Part shown: positions 44,631 to 51,925 of the stretch, piece by piece
How positions within the stretch are numbered: position 1 is the stretch's first letter
Layout: every line of letters starts with the position of its first letter
Assembly (NCBI GenBank): GCA_903863035.1
Contig: CAIPAT010000107.1
Location: 1-64,000, forward strand
Reading direction: 5' to 3'
DNA: 64,000 nt
Source of the DNA: an uncultured Lentisphaeria bacterium
GTDB lineage: Bacteria > Verrucomicrobiota > Lentisphaeria > Victivallales > Victivallaceae
The notes under the pieces: model-generated
Seen by the model: the letters and a program-made list of their open reading frames with translations, nothing else
What the model was told of the DNA's origin: nothing
The model's database searches: none
Translations under genes and position numbers: made by a program

Positions 44631-44640
44631 AAATATCAAT

Positions 44641-44732
44641 ATGTTACATTATTTTGATAATTTAATATATTTTTTTATGCAATTATACTATTTACATTCA
44701 TTATATCAACTGTAAATTTATTACATTATATA
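44641..44732. promoter_or_regulatory. Candidate AraC-regulator operators in the divergent promoter region
   Basis: The very AT-rich gap has TTTACATTCATTATAT (44691-44706) and ATTACATTATATA (44720-44732) in direct orientation, 29 bp apart, and a further GTTACATTATTTT at 44643-44655. Direct repeats in the gap beside an AraC gene are the usual form of its binding sites. Binding is inferred only. Confidence 0.4.
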
Positions 44733-44789
44733 GCTTAACAGCATATTTAAGTTTATCAACTATAATTTATCGCAGAAGGTGTCAGTAAA

Positions 44790-45956
44790 ATGGATGATTT
44801 AAGAATTGGCGTGATCGGGGCAGGGGGGCGTGGACAATTAGCCGGCAATGCACATAACCCGGGAAATGGTTCCAGGCTGGTTGCCGGAGTGGATGTCAAC
44901 CCCAAGGCGCTCATAAAATTCAAAGAGACCTATGGCGAAGACGTTTTTGTAACTGATGACTACCGGAAACTGCTGGAACGCAAAGATATTGATGCCGTTT
45001 TTGTCACCTCACCGGACTTTCTGCATGAAGAACAGGCCCTGGCGGCACTTGAAGCAGGCAAAGCCGTCTATCTGGAAAAACCGATGGCGATCACCATTGA
45101 AGGTTGCGACAAGCTGCTCAATACCGCCATGCGCACCGGTTCAAAACTTTATCTCGGGCACAATATGCGCCATTTCCCGGCAATCCTGAAAATGAAAGAA
45201 GTGATTGATTCCGGGCTTATTGGCAAAGTACAGCTTGCATGGTGCCGTCACTTTATCTCCTATGGCGGCGACGCATATTTCAAAGACTGGCATTCCGAAC
45301 AGCAATTCAGCACCGGCCTGCTGCTCCAGAAAGGCGCACATGATATTGACGTAATCCACTGGCTTGCCGGCGGATATACCAAATCAGTCGTCGGCATGGG
45401 CATGTTGTCGATTTATGACAAATGCGAGCGCCGGGATCCGTCTACGCCCGGTATTGCCTCATGGAGCAATGCCCACTGGCCGCCGCTTGCGCAGAAAGCC
45501 ATGTCTCCGGTGATTGATGTGGAAGACAGCAATATGATTATGATGCAACTGGACAACGGAGTGCAGGCGTCTTACCTCCAATGCCACTATGCACCGGATT
45601 CCGAGCGTAATTACACGTTTATCGGCACTCAAGGCCGTGTTGAGAACGTCGGCGACTACGGCAAGTGCGAAATACACGTCTGGACCACCCGCGGCAACCG
45701 TGCCGAACCGGATATCATCCATTATTTGAAACCGCTTGAAGGGTCTCATGGCGGTTCCGATCCGGCGATTGTCCAGACTTTTGTTGATTTTGTACGGTTC
45801 GGGGTCAAAACGAACACTTCACCGATTGCAGCCAGAAACTCCGTAGCAGCCGGCGTCATGGGCCATGACTCAATGCGCGGAGACGGTGGAAGACGCGATA
45901 TTCCTCCGCTTCCCCAAAATGTCATCAAATATTTTGAAAATGGACAGAAAAATTAA
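44790..45956 (+). CDS. Gfo/Idh/MocA-family NAD(P)-dependent oxidoreductase
   Basis: A 388-residue cytosolic dehydrogenase. The Rossmann fold starts I-G-V-I-G-A-G-G-R-G (about 6-15), and the family motif Y-L-E-K-P-M-A (about 94-100) holds the catalytic Lys. The C-terminal sheet domain has Q-K-G-A-H-D-I-D-V-I-H-W-L-A-G-G (about 184-199) with the usual Asp/His pair. Members act on sugars, inositols or glycosides; the substrate cannot be assigned. The divergent AraC regulator suggests catabolic control. GAAGGTG lies 8-14 nt upstream of the start. The hairpin element at 45975-46221 follows. Confidence 0.9.
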   Translation: MDDLRIGVIGAGGRGQLAGNAHNPGNGSRLVAGVDVNPKALIKFKETYGEDVFVTDDYRKLLERKDIDAVFVTSPDFLHEEQALAALEAGKAVYLEKPMAITIEGCDKLLNTAMRTGSKLYLGHNMRHFPAILKMKEVIDSGLIGKVQLAWCRHFISYGGDAYFKDWHSEQQFSTGLLLQKGAHDIDVIHWLAGGYTKSVVGMGMLSIYDKCERRDPSTPGIASWSNAHWPPLAQKAMSPVIDVEDSNMIMMQLDNGVQASYLQCHYAPDSERNYTFIGTQGRVENVGDYGKCEIHVWTTRGNRAEPDIIHYLKPLEGSHGGSDPAIVQTFVDFVRFGVKTNTSPIAARNSVAAGVMGHDSMRGDGGRRDIPPLPQNVIKYFENGQKN

Positions 45957-45974
45957 GAATTTTCTGTAATTGGC

Positions 45975-46227
45975 ACAAGGGCAGGGGACGTATACTCTAC
46001 ACGGCTGAAAATTTAAAAATAGATTGCGAAAATTTTGAGAATTGGTTCATATTCTGAGAGGCTGCCGATACTAGGGTATCTATGGTTTCGAAGAGTGCGA
46101 ATCCTCATCCGGGCGATATTCATATCGCCAGTCAATCGGATTGAAAAAATCCAATCCACAATTCTGCTCGTCTATTTTTAAATTTTCAGCCGTGTAGAGT
46201 ATATAAACCTCCTGCCCTTGTCTTTTT
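45975..46227 (+). terminator. Apparent rho-independent terminator split by an inserted hairpin element
   Basis: The outer arms ACAAGGGCAGG (45975-45985) and CCTGCCCTTGT (46211-46221) are perfectly complementary and lead into CTTTTTT, as in an intrinsic terminator placed 18 bp past the oxidoreductase stop. The arms are 225 bp apart because the element at 45991-46203 lies between them. Without it the loop would be about 12-14 nt. A similar AGGGCAGGG stem ends the gene at 48062-48505. Confidence 0.6.
45991..46203. mobile_element. MITE-like element with 33-bp perfect terminal inverted repeats
   Basis: 45991-46023 and 46171-46203 are perfect reverse complements over 33 bp (beginning TATACTCTACACGGCTG). 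The inside folds further: GAATTG/CAATTC (46039-46044 with 46159-46164), GATAC-tagg-GTATC (46067-46080), GCGATA-ttca-TATCGC (46113-46128) and an ATCGGATTG/CAATCC-like stem (46135-46156). There is no coding capacity. Ends reading TA/TA allow a TA target-site duplication, as used by IS630/Tc1-mariner elements, but the palindromic ends make this ambiguous. A structured RNA is the alternative. No second copy exists in the window. Confidence 0.65.
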
Positions 46228-46336
46228 TAGCCAGCCGCTTTTTTCAGGATTATATGTTATGTTTTTATTTTAAACATGGAAATTCGAGAATAAAAGGCTA
46301 TTGATAATATTTAGTAAAAAAAGGCATTCTCTGCAA

Positions 46337-47470
46337 ATGTTTAAATATGCAAAAATTCTGTTACCGGTAATGTTCCTTCTTGCGGCATGGTCTTCCCATG
46401 CGGTGACAGTTGGAGAAATGGCGCCGGGACTCCAGAATATTCAATGGATTAAAAATGGTCCGGTTGATATCTCAAAAGGGAAAGGTAAATACGTTTACGT
46501 AATTGAGTTCTGGGCAACATGGTGTCCGCCGTGCATAGAATCCATTCCGCACTTAACCGCGCTGCAGGAAAAATATAAGACGCAAGGTTTGATCATCACC
46601 GGCATCAGCATTGATCAGGATCTTCAAATTGCACAAGCGTTTACTGCTCCCAATGCTGAAATGAAATATAACGTCGGTTTTGATCCGGCAGGTAATACAT
46701 CAAAGCAATATATGAAAGGAGACAGCGGAATTCCGATCGTTTTCGTAATTGATAAGAGCGGAACTGTCGCCTGGATTGGACATCCGATGGAACTGGATAA
46801 CATTCTTGACGCTGTTCTTGCCGGAACTTTTGATGCGAAAAAAGCCAATCAGCGACTTAAACTCAGCAAAAAGCTGATGCAGCAGATGATGAGCGAAAAT
46901 TATGGAGAAGCGCTAAAAGTTAGCGACGAACTGCTTGAACTGGAACCGGGGAATGAACAGGCTGTCGGCATGAAAGCGTATTTACTTCATCTGTCCGGAA
47001 AAGATGATTTGGCAATCGATTTTGTGAACGAACAGATTAAATCTTATCCGGACAATACCGGACTTCTGAATACCAGAATCAGCATCCTCTTTCAGTTGAA
47101 TAAATATCAATATCTGGAGAAAGAATGTGATTTACCGGCAGTAAGCCGCGTGAATCCAATGGTTTTGGATGCGATTGCCCGGGGAATGCTTAACCCGGAG
47201 CCAGGCCGGCGGGAAGACACAATGATTCTTCAAGTTGCGCTAAAACTGGTTGAAACCGCCTATTCCAAGTGTAAGTTCAAAGACGACGAACAGAAGTCGC
47301 TTGTCGCGGCAACTCTGGCCCGCTGCTATTTTAAGTTAAACAAACCAGTACAGGCGGTTGCAACGCAGAAGCTCAGCATTGGGTTGACTAAAGATAGAAA
47401 TAAAATTAAAAAACTGGAAAGTGCGCTTAAAGAATATCAAACCGCCGGCAAAAGCGGAATTAACAAATAA
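46337..47470 (+). CDS. Secreted TlpA-like thioredoxin-fold protein with a helical C-terminal region
   Basis: A 377-residue exported protein: signal peptide with I-L-L-P-V-M-F-L-L-A-A-W-S-S-H-A (cleavage about residue 22). The thioredoxin domain (about 25-170) has E-F-W-A-T-W-C-P-P-C-I-E-S-I-P-H-L, a C-P-P-C redox site, and the cis-Pro region G-I-P-I-V-F-V-I. The C-terminal half (about 180-375) is helical with TPR-like spacing (for example A-L-K-V-S-D-E-L-L-E-L-E-P-G-N). It probably reduces or isomerises disulfides in the periplasm. The first repeat-protein gene starts 11 bp downstream, so the two are in one unit. The start is ATG 46337; a longer open frame lacks a site. Confidence 0.85.
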   Translation: MFKYAKILLPVMFLLAAWSSHAVTVGEMAPGLQNIQWIKNGPVDISKGKGKYVYVIEFWATWCPPCIESIPHLTALQEKYKTQGLIITGISIDQDLQIAQAFTAPNAEMKYNVGFDPAGNTSKQYMKGDSGIPIVFVIDKSGTVAWIGHPMELDNILDAVLAGTFDAKKANQRLKLSKKLMQQMMSENYGEALKVSDELLELEPGNEQAVGMKAYLLHLSGKDDLAIDFVNEQIKSYPDNTGLLNTRISILFQLNKYQYLEKECDLPAVSRVNPMVLDAIARGMLNPEPGRREDTMILQVALKLVETAYSKCKFKDDEQKSLVAATLARCYFKLNKPVQAVATQKLSIGLTKDRNKIKKLESALKEYQTAGKSGINK

Positions 47471-47481
47471 AGGAGAATATT

Positions 47482-47919
47482 ATGCGTAAACTATTATTAT
47501 GGCTCGTCATGTTTCTGGCTTTCACCATGGTGCACGCGTCTTCATCTGATGCAATTGAAGTTTTCATTTCCGCCGGCAATTCAGCTTTACTTTCCACGAC
47601 CGGGAAAGTATTCCGCATGAATATGACTTCCGGTATTGTGATTTATGATAATTTAAACCGGGTTGTACAAATCGGCGATGTCTCCATAACTTACGATGAA
47701 TTAAGCAGGGTAATGCAGATCGGCAATGTTTCAATCAATTATGACTTATCCAGCAGGGTTATCAAGATCGGCAATACCGCAATTGCTTATGATATTTCAA
47801 ATCGGTTAGTCAAGATCGGGGATGCCGCGATTACTTATGACGAACTCAGCCGGGTTATCAAGATCTCCGGCAAAACTCCCGAAAACCTCCGTTTCGCCAC
47901 TGTTCCAGGGCGGACATAA
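47482..47919 (+). CDS. Secreted protein of five 16-residue YD-type repeats (copy 1)
   Basis: A 145-residue protein: signal peptide (L-L-L-W-L-V-M-F-L-A-F-T-M-V-H-A), a conserved lead-in S-D-A-I-E-V-F-I-S-A-G-N-S, then five tandem units. One unit reads V-S-I-T-Y-D-E-L-S-R-V-M-Q-I-G-N; the others vary at surface positions while keeping I-x-Y-D, R-[VL] and I-[GS]. The motif resembles the Y-D-x-x-x-R-[LV] core of Rhs/YD repeats but with a 16-residue period and no toxin domain. The end is I-S-G-K-T-P-E-N-L-R-F-A. The 48-bp units drift between repeats. AAAGGAG precedes the ATG. A paralog lies 142 bp downstream. Function unknown; a beta-solenoid or strand stack at the surface is plausible. Confidence 0.8.
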   Translation: MRKLLLWLVMFLAFTMVHASSSDAIEVFISAGNSALLSTTGKVFRMNMTSGIVIYDNLNRVVQIGDVSITYDELSRVMQIGNVSINYDLSSRVIKIGNTAIAYDISNRLVKIGDAAITYDELSRVIKISGKTPENLRFATVPGRT

Positions 47920-47999
47920 GATAAGGGCAGGGGGATTGCGCCATAATTGCTCCACTCCTTCCCCGGTTGATATTTGGTGTTGAAATGAGTTCATATTGC

Positions 48000-48028
48000 T
48001 TGATTTTCCAGTTCCTTAAGTATATTAT
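48000..48028 (+). promoter_or_regulatory. Candidate promoter of the second repeat-protein gene
   Basis: TTGATT (48000-48005) and TATTAT (48023-48028, within TATTATAATG) are spaced by 17 bp, ahead of an AAAGGAGAG ribosome binding site and ATG 48062. It implies the second copy has its own promoter. Confidence 0.45.
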
Positions 48029-48061
48029 AATGCGCTATCAATAAATAAAAGGAGAGTTGTT

Positions 48062-48505
48062 ATGCGTAAACTACTATTATGGTTCGTAATGTTTTTTGTG
48101 GTCTCCGCTATTGTACACGCTTTACCATCTGATGCGATTGAGGTTTTTACTTCTGCCGGCAATTCAGTCTCTATTTCCACTGCCGGGAAAGTATTCCGTC
48201 TGAATATAGCATCCGGCGTTGTTATCTATGATCTTTCAAACCGGGTTACCCAGGTCGGTAATACTTCTGTCACTTATGACAGAGTAACAAACCGGGTAAT
48301 TAAGATTGGTGATATTCCAGTCAATTATGACGCATCCAACCGGGTAATCAAGATTGGAAATACCGTAATTGCCTATGACTTTGCCAACCGCATGTTCAAA
48401 ATTGGCGATGCCTCGATTACTTATGACGTAATCAGCCGGGTCAAAAATATTACCGGCAAGATTCCTGACAACATCCGTTTTGCCTCTGTTCCGGAACAAC
48501 CTTAG
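48062..48505 (+). CDS. Secreted protein of five 16-residue YD-type repeats (copy 2)
   Basis: A 147-residue paralog of the protein at 47482-47919, sharing the signal peptide start M-R-K-L-L-L-W, the lead-in S-D-A-I-E-V-F-T-S-A-G-N-S, K-V-F-R-L-N, five repeat units and the end I-T-G-K-I-P-D-N-I-R-F-A. A typical unit is I-P-V-N-Y-D-A-S-N-R-V-I-K-I-G-N. The second unit is one residue longer (Y-D-R-V-T-N-R). Divergence is spread along the length, so the duplication is not recent. The stop TAG lies inside the stem of the terminator hairpin. Function unknown. Confidence 0.8.
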   Translation: MRKLLLWFVMFFVVSAIVHALPSDAIEVFTSAGNSVSISTAGKVFRLNIASGVVIYDLSNRVTQVGNTSVTYDRVTNRVIKIGDIPVNYDASNRVIKIGNTVIAYDFANRMFKIGDASITYDVISRVKNITGKIPDNIRFASVPEQP

Positions 48506-48551
48506 GGCAGGGGATGGATCACGAGTGCCCTGCCCTTATAAGTGTTTTTTT
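48504..48551 (+). terminator. Rho-independent terminator of the second repeat-protein gene
   Basis: Stem AGGGCAGGG (48504-48512) / CCCTGCCCT (48528-48536), 15-nt loop, with a T-run at 48545-48551. The left arm shares AGGGCAGGGG with sequence just after the stops at 45956 and 47919. Confidence 0.75.
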
Positions 48552-48557
48552 GATACA

Positions 48558-49289
48558 TTATTGAAGCATAAAATCAAGCGATACTACTATTTTTATTACT
48601 TTTAGCGGTGATTTAGTATCAAAAACACCGTAATCAGACACATCGGCTGAATCCGGTGCTGTGATCTGAATGATTCCCTGCCGGGCGGCAAGAAGCCGTT
48701 TGATCTGTCCGCCGCAGTTCCCGGCCATTATCCTGGCGCGCTCTTCCGCATTTCTGGTCGCGCCGGCAATCAACCCTTGTTTGAATTTTTCCAGATCAGA
48801 GATGAAATAATCCGGTGGATTGACTGCAACATCCAGTCCTTCAGCCAGTAATGAATATAAATCCTTCTGTCCGGAAGTAACCAATTCGATATTATTTGAC
48901 CTCACAACGATGCATTGCGACAAGGAGTAGTACTGAATATCGTTGGTATCCTTGCCGTTAATTTTTTTGTATATCTTATTAACTGTCATGCCGTTAACCG
49001 CCATTTCCTCATCTTTAAACCCATACGACTTGACAGCACTCGACACCTTGGCGCAACACAGTTTAAGGTTCTTGTAGGCCGAGACTAGATCAGGATCACT
49101 GCAACTCGCAATAGCGGTAAATGTACCAATATCAGACTTAACTGTCTTTTCGGCGTAGCCCTTGACGGATAACTTGTTTTCGTGCTGAATCCTTAGAAAG
49201 AATTTTGACAACAACTGTGCCGAAATAACCATTCCTCCAGACAGCAAAGTACTGGCAACTATAATTCCAATCAGATTTTTTGTATTCAT
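48558..49289 (-). CDS. SIMPL-domain (DUF541) protein, membrane-anchored
   Basis: A 243-residue protein with an N-terminal membrane segment (I-G-I-I-V-A-S-T-L-L-S-G-G-M-V-I, about 7-22) and a periplasmic SIMPL/DUF541 domain. Typical features are L-S-V-K-G-Y-A-E-K-T-V-K-S-D-I-G near 39-54, a helical middle, and A-R-I-M-A-G-N-C-G-G near 186-195. Bacterial members form ring-like oligomers, and roles are poorly known. It converges on the repeat-protein gene. No operon partner. Confidence 0.85.
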   Translation of the reverse strand: MNTKNLIGIIVASTLLSGGMVISAQLLSKFFLRIQHENKLSVKGYAEKTVKSDIGTFTAIASCSDPDLVSAYKNLKLCCAKVSSAVKSYGFKDEEMAVNGMTVNKIYKKINGKDTNDIQYYSLSQCIVVRSNNIELVTSGQKDLYSLLAEGLDVAVNPPDYFISDLEKFKQGLIAGATRNAEERARIMAGNCGGQIKRLLAARQGIIQITAPDSADVSDYGVFDTKSPLKVIKIVVSLDFMLQ

Positions 49290-49723
49290 ATCCCATATTT
49301 CCCATTAATTTATTCAAAGCGTTGCGATTTTGTTAATATAAGATTCTATCTCCGGCAAAAGTAAATTCAATGGCCGGTTTCTGAATTTTAAGCATATTTA
49401 CAACGTCGCATAATATATCTTATGTTAAGTTGAATACCGTATTTATCTCTGCCTATTAAAAGCATAAGTTATTTACTTAGAATAGATTGCAAGTATTATA
49501 CGAACGGCCTGTTAATAACTTGATAATAGAAAATTTAATTTATTTATTCAATTGATGTTTATTGACAACTCGGCAAGCATCAGTATCTAAAAGTATTAAA
49601 ATTAAATAATTAGAGGATGTTTTTTCAGTGTAAATATGCTATGCTAATAGTTTGTTAATTAAAAACCATCTAAAATAGAACACGTTGGTTTGCTAACGGG
49701 TCCACTTTGGGAGTTCCGGTTGT
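49290..49723. promoter_or_regulatory. AT-rich divergent intergenic region with a candidate promoter
   Basis: This 434-bp gap lies between the divergent SIMPL and P-type ATPase genes. TTGACA (49562-49567) with TATCTA (49584-49589) at 16 bp is a candidate for the ATPase, though 130 bp from its start. No open frame, hairpin of note or regulator-type palindrome was found. The start codon lacks a clear Shine-Dalgarno sequence. Confidence 0.35.
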
Positions 49724-51925
49724 ATGAGAATCTGCGGTCGATGCCAGGCAATATATACTGAACATGCCGTATACAAGGTCAAGCTTGATGCTATTAATTA
49801 CGATAGCGATTCTTATTTAAAAGAAAATCTTCAGCATAATTACGGCATCTGCAATGTTAAATTTGATTATTTTGACGGTTTGCTGATAATTACTTACAAT
49901 CCGCTGATCATTTTGCAAGAACGGATTGATAAGATTCTGTCGACACCCGGTTTTATCATTGAAGATTCATATTTCCGTTTTTTGATAAATTTCCTTAAAG
50001 TACATGCAAAAGTACTTCGTTTTTCAACTGTTCTTCTGTTGCTCATCTTCGCATGGCTGATTTTCTTTAAATTCGGATCAAACCAGTTCCGCCAGCCATT
50101 TAATTACCGTGCTATAACATTAATTAATACGTATTATATTACTATCAACCTCGTCATACTGTTTATTTGCTCCTTTTCCATATATAATGGCATTAAGCAG
50201 GCATTCAAATATAAGAGATTTAATGTTTATCTGCTGGTACTGCTTGCTGTATGCGGCGCAGTTCTTTCCGGATTTCTGTTTGAAGCTTCAAATTTTCTGC
50301 TGGTGCTGCTGCTAGTCGAATCGCTGGAAGATTTCATAAAATGCAGATCGTCGGAAGAGGTTGCGGCGGCGGCTGTCGCCAGTGCTAAAAATGCCTTTGT
50401 GATCATTGACGGAACTTCCCGCAAAATTCCTGTACATAATTTGATTCCCGGCCAGCTTGTTGATGTAAAACAAGGTATGATTGTTCCGGTAGACGGAGTT
50501 GTTGTCAGCGGGAATGGACAAATCAATGAAGCCGCTATTTCCGGGGAAAACTCATTTAATTCCAAATCAAGCGGCGACAAGGTCTATGCAGGAACTCTGC
50601 TGGAAAACGGGTCATTGGTGGTCAAAGCGGTTTCAGTCGGACATGACACTGCCATCGGTAATATCGCAAAACTGATTGAAGGGGCGGCAGACAACGCTGA
50701 TGCACGGCAAGGTTTCCAGAAAGCTGTTGACAGATATTCTGTTTACCTGACAATTATTGTAATCGCTTTCTCAATCGTTGCATTTTTCGTTTCATTTTCG
50801 GTTTTAGATATGGAACTATTTGAATCCGTAGAACGCAGTGTTGCAATTCTTTTTGTGGCCTGCCCTTGTGCGTTGATTCTCAGTACTCCAACTGCAATCC
50901 ATGCCGGAATCTGGATTGCCGCGCGCAATGGGATTCTGTTCAAGGATGGCGGGGTTATGGAATATTTTGCCAGGACTACCGCGCTGCTGGTTGACAAAAC
51001 CGGCACCCTCACCCATGCCAGTCCGGTAGTTGCTGAAGTAAAGACTTTTGGCGACACTGAATTGAAGGATATTCTATTTATAGCAGCGACTGTTGAGCGA
51101 AACTCTTTCCACCCCCTCGCCCTGGCGGTCTGTGAATATGCAGCGCAGCGCAATATTCAATTCGGCGGGGTCGAGCAGTATATTGAGCTTGAAGGCGGCG
51201 GCGCTTGTGCTGTAATTGACGGGAAAAAATATAAAGTCGGGGCCAGATGGCTGATGGATGACGGAAGAGAGATCACCCCGGAAATAAACAACTGGATTCA
51301 GGAAGCGGCAAAACAGGGACTGGTCACCGCGCTGGTGGCGGATGAAACAAGAATTACCGGCGCCTTTACTTTTACCGACAGATTAAGAGAAGAAGCTCCG
51401 GCGGTGATTCAGCAACTGCGTGCGCTTGGGATGAATAAAATCATTATGATCACCGGAGACAACTGCGCGGCTGCGGAACGCATCGCAAATTCACTGCATC
51501 TCGATGACTATTTTGCGGAATGTATGCCGGAAATGAAACTGCAAAAACTTTATGAACTGAAAAAGACTGAAAAATATGTTGCTATGATCGGTGACGGCAT
51601 TAATGACGCTCCGGTACTGGCCGCGGCAGATGTCGGGATCGCGATTGCAGGAACTGGAGCTGACGCCGCGATCGCCGCCGCCGATATTGCACTGACCGGG
51701 GAAGGGCTGGATGAGCTTTCCAAGTCTTACAGCATCAGCAAACGCGTATTTTTTGCAATACGCGTCAATCTGTTCTTTTCACTGCTGGCAAGCCTGGCAA
51801 TGATGTTTCTGGTAAGCACAGGAATATTCAGCTTGATGACCGGAACTCTGATCTATGCCGCCTGCTCGGTTCTAGTGTTAATCAACTCTTATCTGCCGGC
51901 GATGATTCCGGTCAAGAAGTTTTAA
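49724..51925 (+). CDS. P1B-type heavy-metal-transporting ATPase
   Basis: A 733-residue membrane ATPase. Residues 1-90 form a heavy-metal-associated-like domain with a C-G-R-C near the start. Eight membrane segments are suggested. TM6 carries the ion-pathway C-P-C in F-V-A-C-P-C-A-L-I-L-S-T-P near 384. The phosphorylated Asp is in D-K-T-G-T-L-T near 425, the P1B-specific His-Pro is in F-H-P-L-A near 464, and the hinge is G-D-G-I-N-D-A-P near 625. TM8 (I-Y-A-A-C-S-V-L-V-L-I-N-S-Y) has neither the M-x-x-S-S of copper pumps nor the D-x-G of zinc pumps, so metal specificity is unclear. It overlaps the convergent purH stop by 4 bp. Confidence 0.92.
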   Translation: MRICGRCQAIYTEHAVYKVKLDAINYDSDSYLKENLQHNYGICNVKFDYFDGLLIITYNPLIILQERIDKILSTPGFIIEDSYFRFLINFLKVHAKVLRFSTVLLLLIFAWLIFFKFGSNQFRQPFNYRAITLINTYYITINLVILFICSFSIYNGIKQAFKYKRFNVYLLVLLAVCGAVLSGFLFEASNFLLVLLLVESLEDFIKCRSSEEVAAAAVASAKNAFVIIDGTSRKIPVHNLIPGQLVDVKQGMIVPVDGVVVSGNGQINEAAISGENSFNSKSSGDKVYAGTLLENGSLVVKAVSVGHDTAIGNIAKLIEGAADNADARQGFQKAVDRYSVYLTIIVIAFSIVAFFVSFSVLDMELFESVERSVAILFVACPCALILSTPTAIHAGIWIAARNGILFKDGGVMEYFARTTALLVDKTGTLTHASPVVAEVKTFGDTELKDILFIAATVERNSFHPLALAVCEYAAQRNIQFGGVEQYIELEGGGACAVIDGKKYKVGARWLMDDGREITPEINNWIQEAAKQGLVTALVADETRITGAFTFTDRLREEAPAVIQQLRALGMNKIIMITGDNCAAAERIANSLHLDDYFAECMPEMKLQKLYELKKTEKYVAMIGDGINDAPVLAAADVGIAIAGTGADAAIAAADIALTGEGLDELSKSYSISKRVFFAIRVNLFFSLLASLAMMFLVSTGIFSLMTGTLIYAACSVLVLINSYLPAMIPVKKF

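Noticed and set aside
46081-46120. tRNA gene suggested by a T-arm-like GGTTTCGAAGAGTGCGAATC
   Set aside because: No acceptor stem, D-arm or anticodon arm can be built around it; it belongs to the hairpin element.
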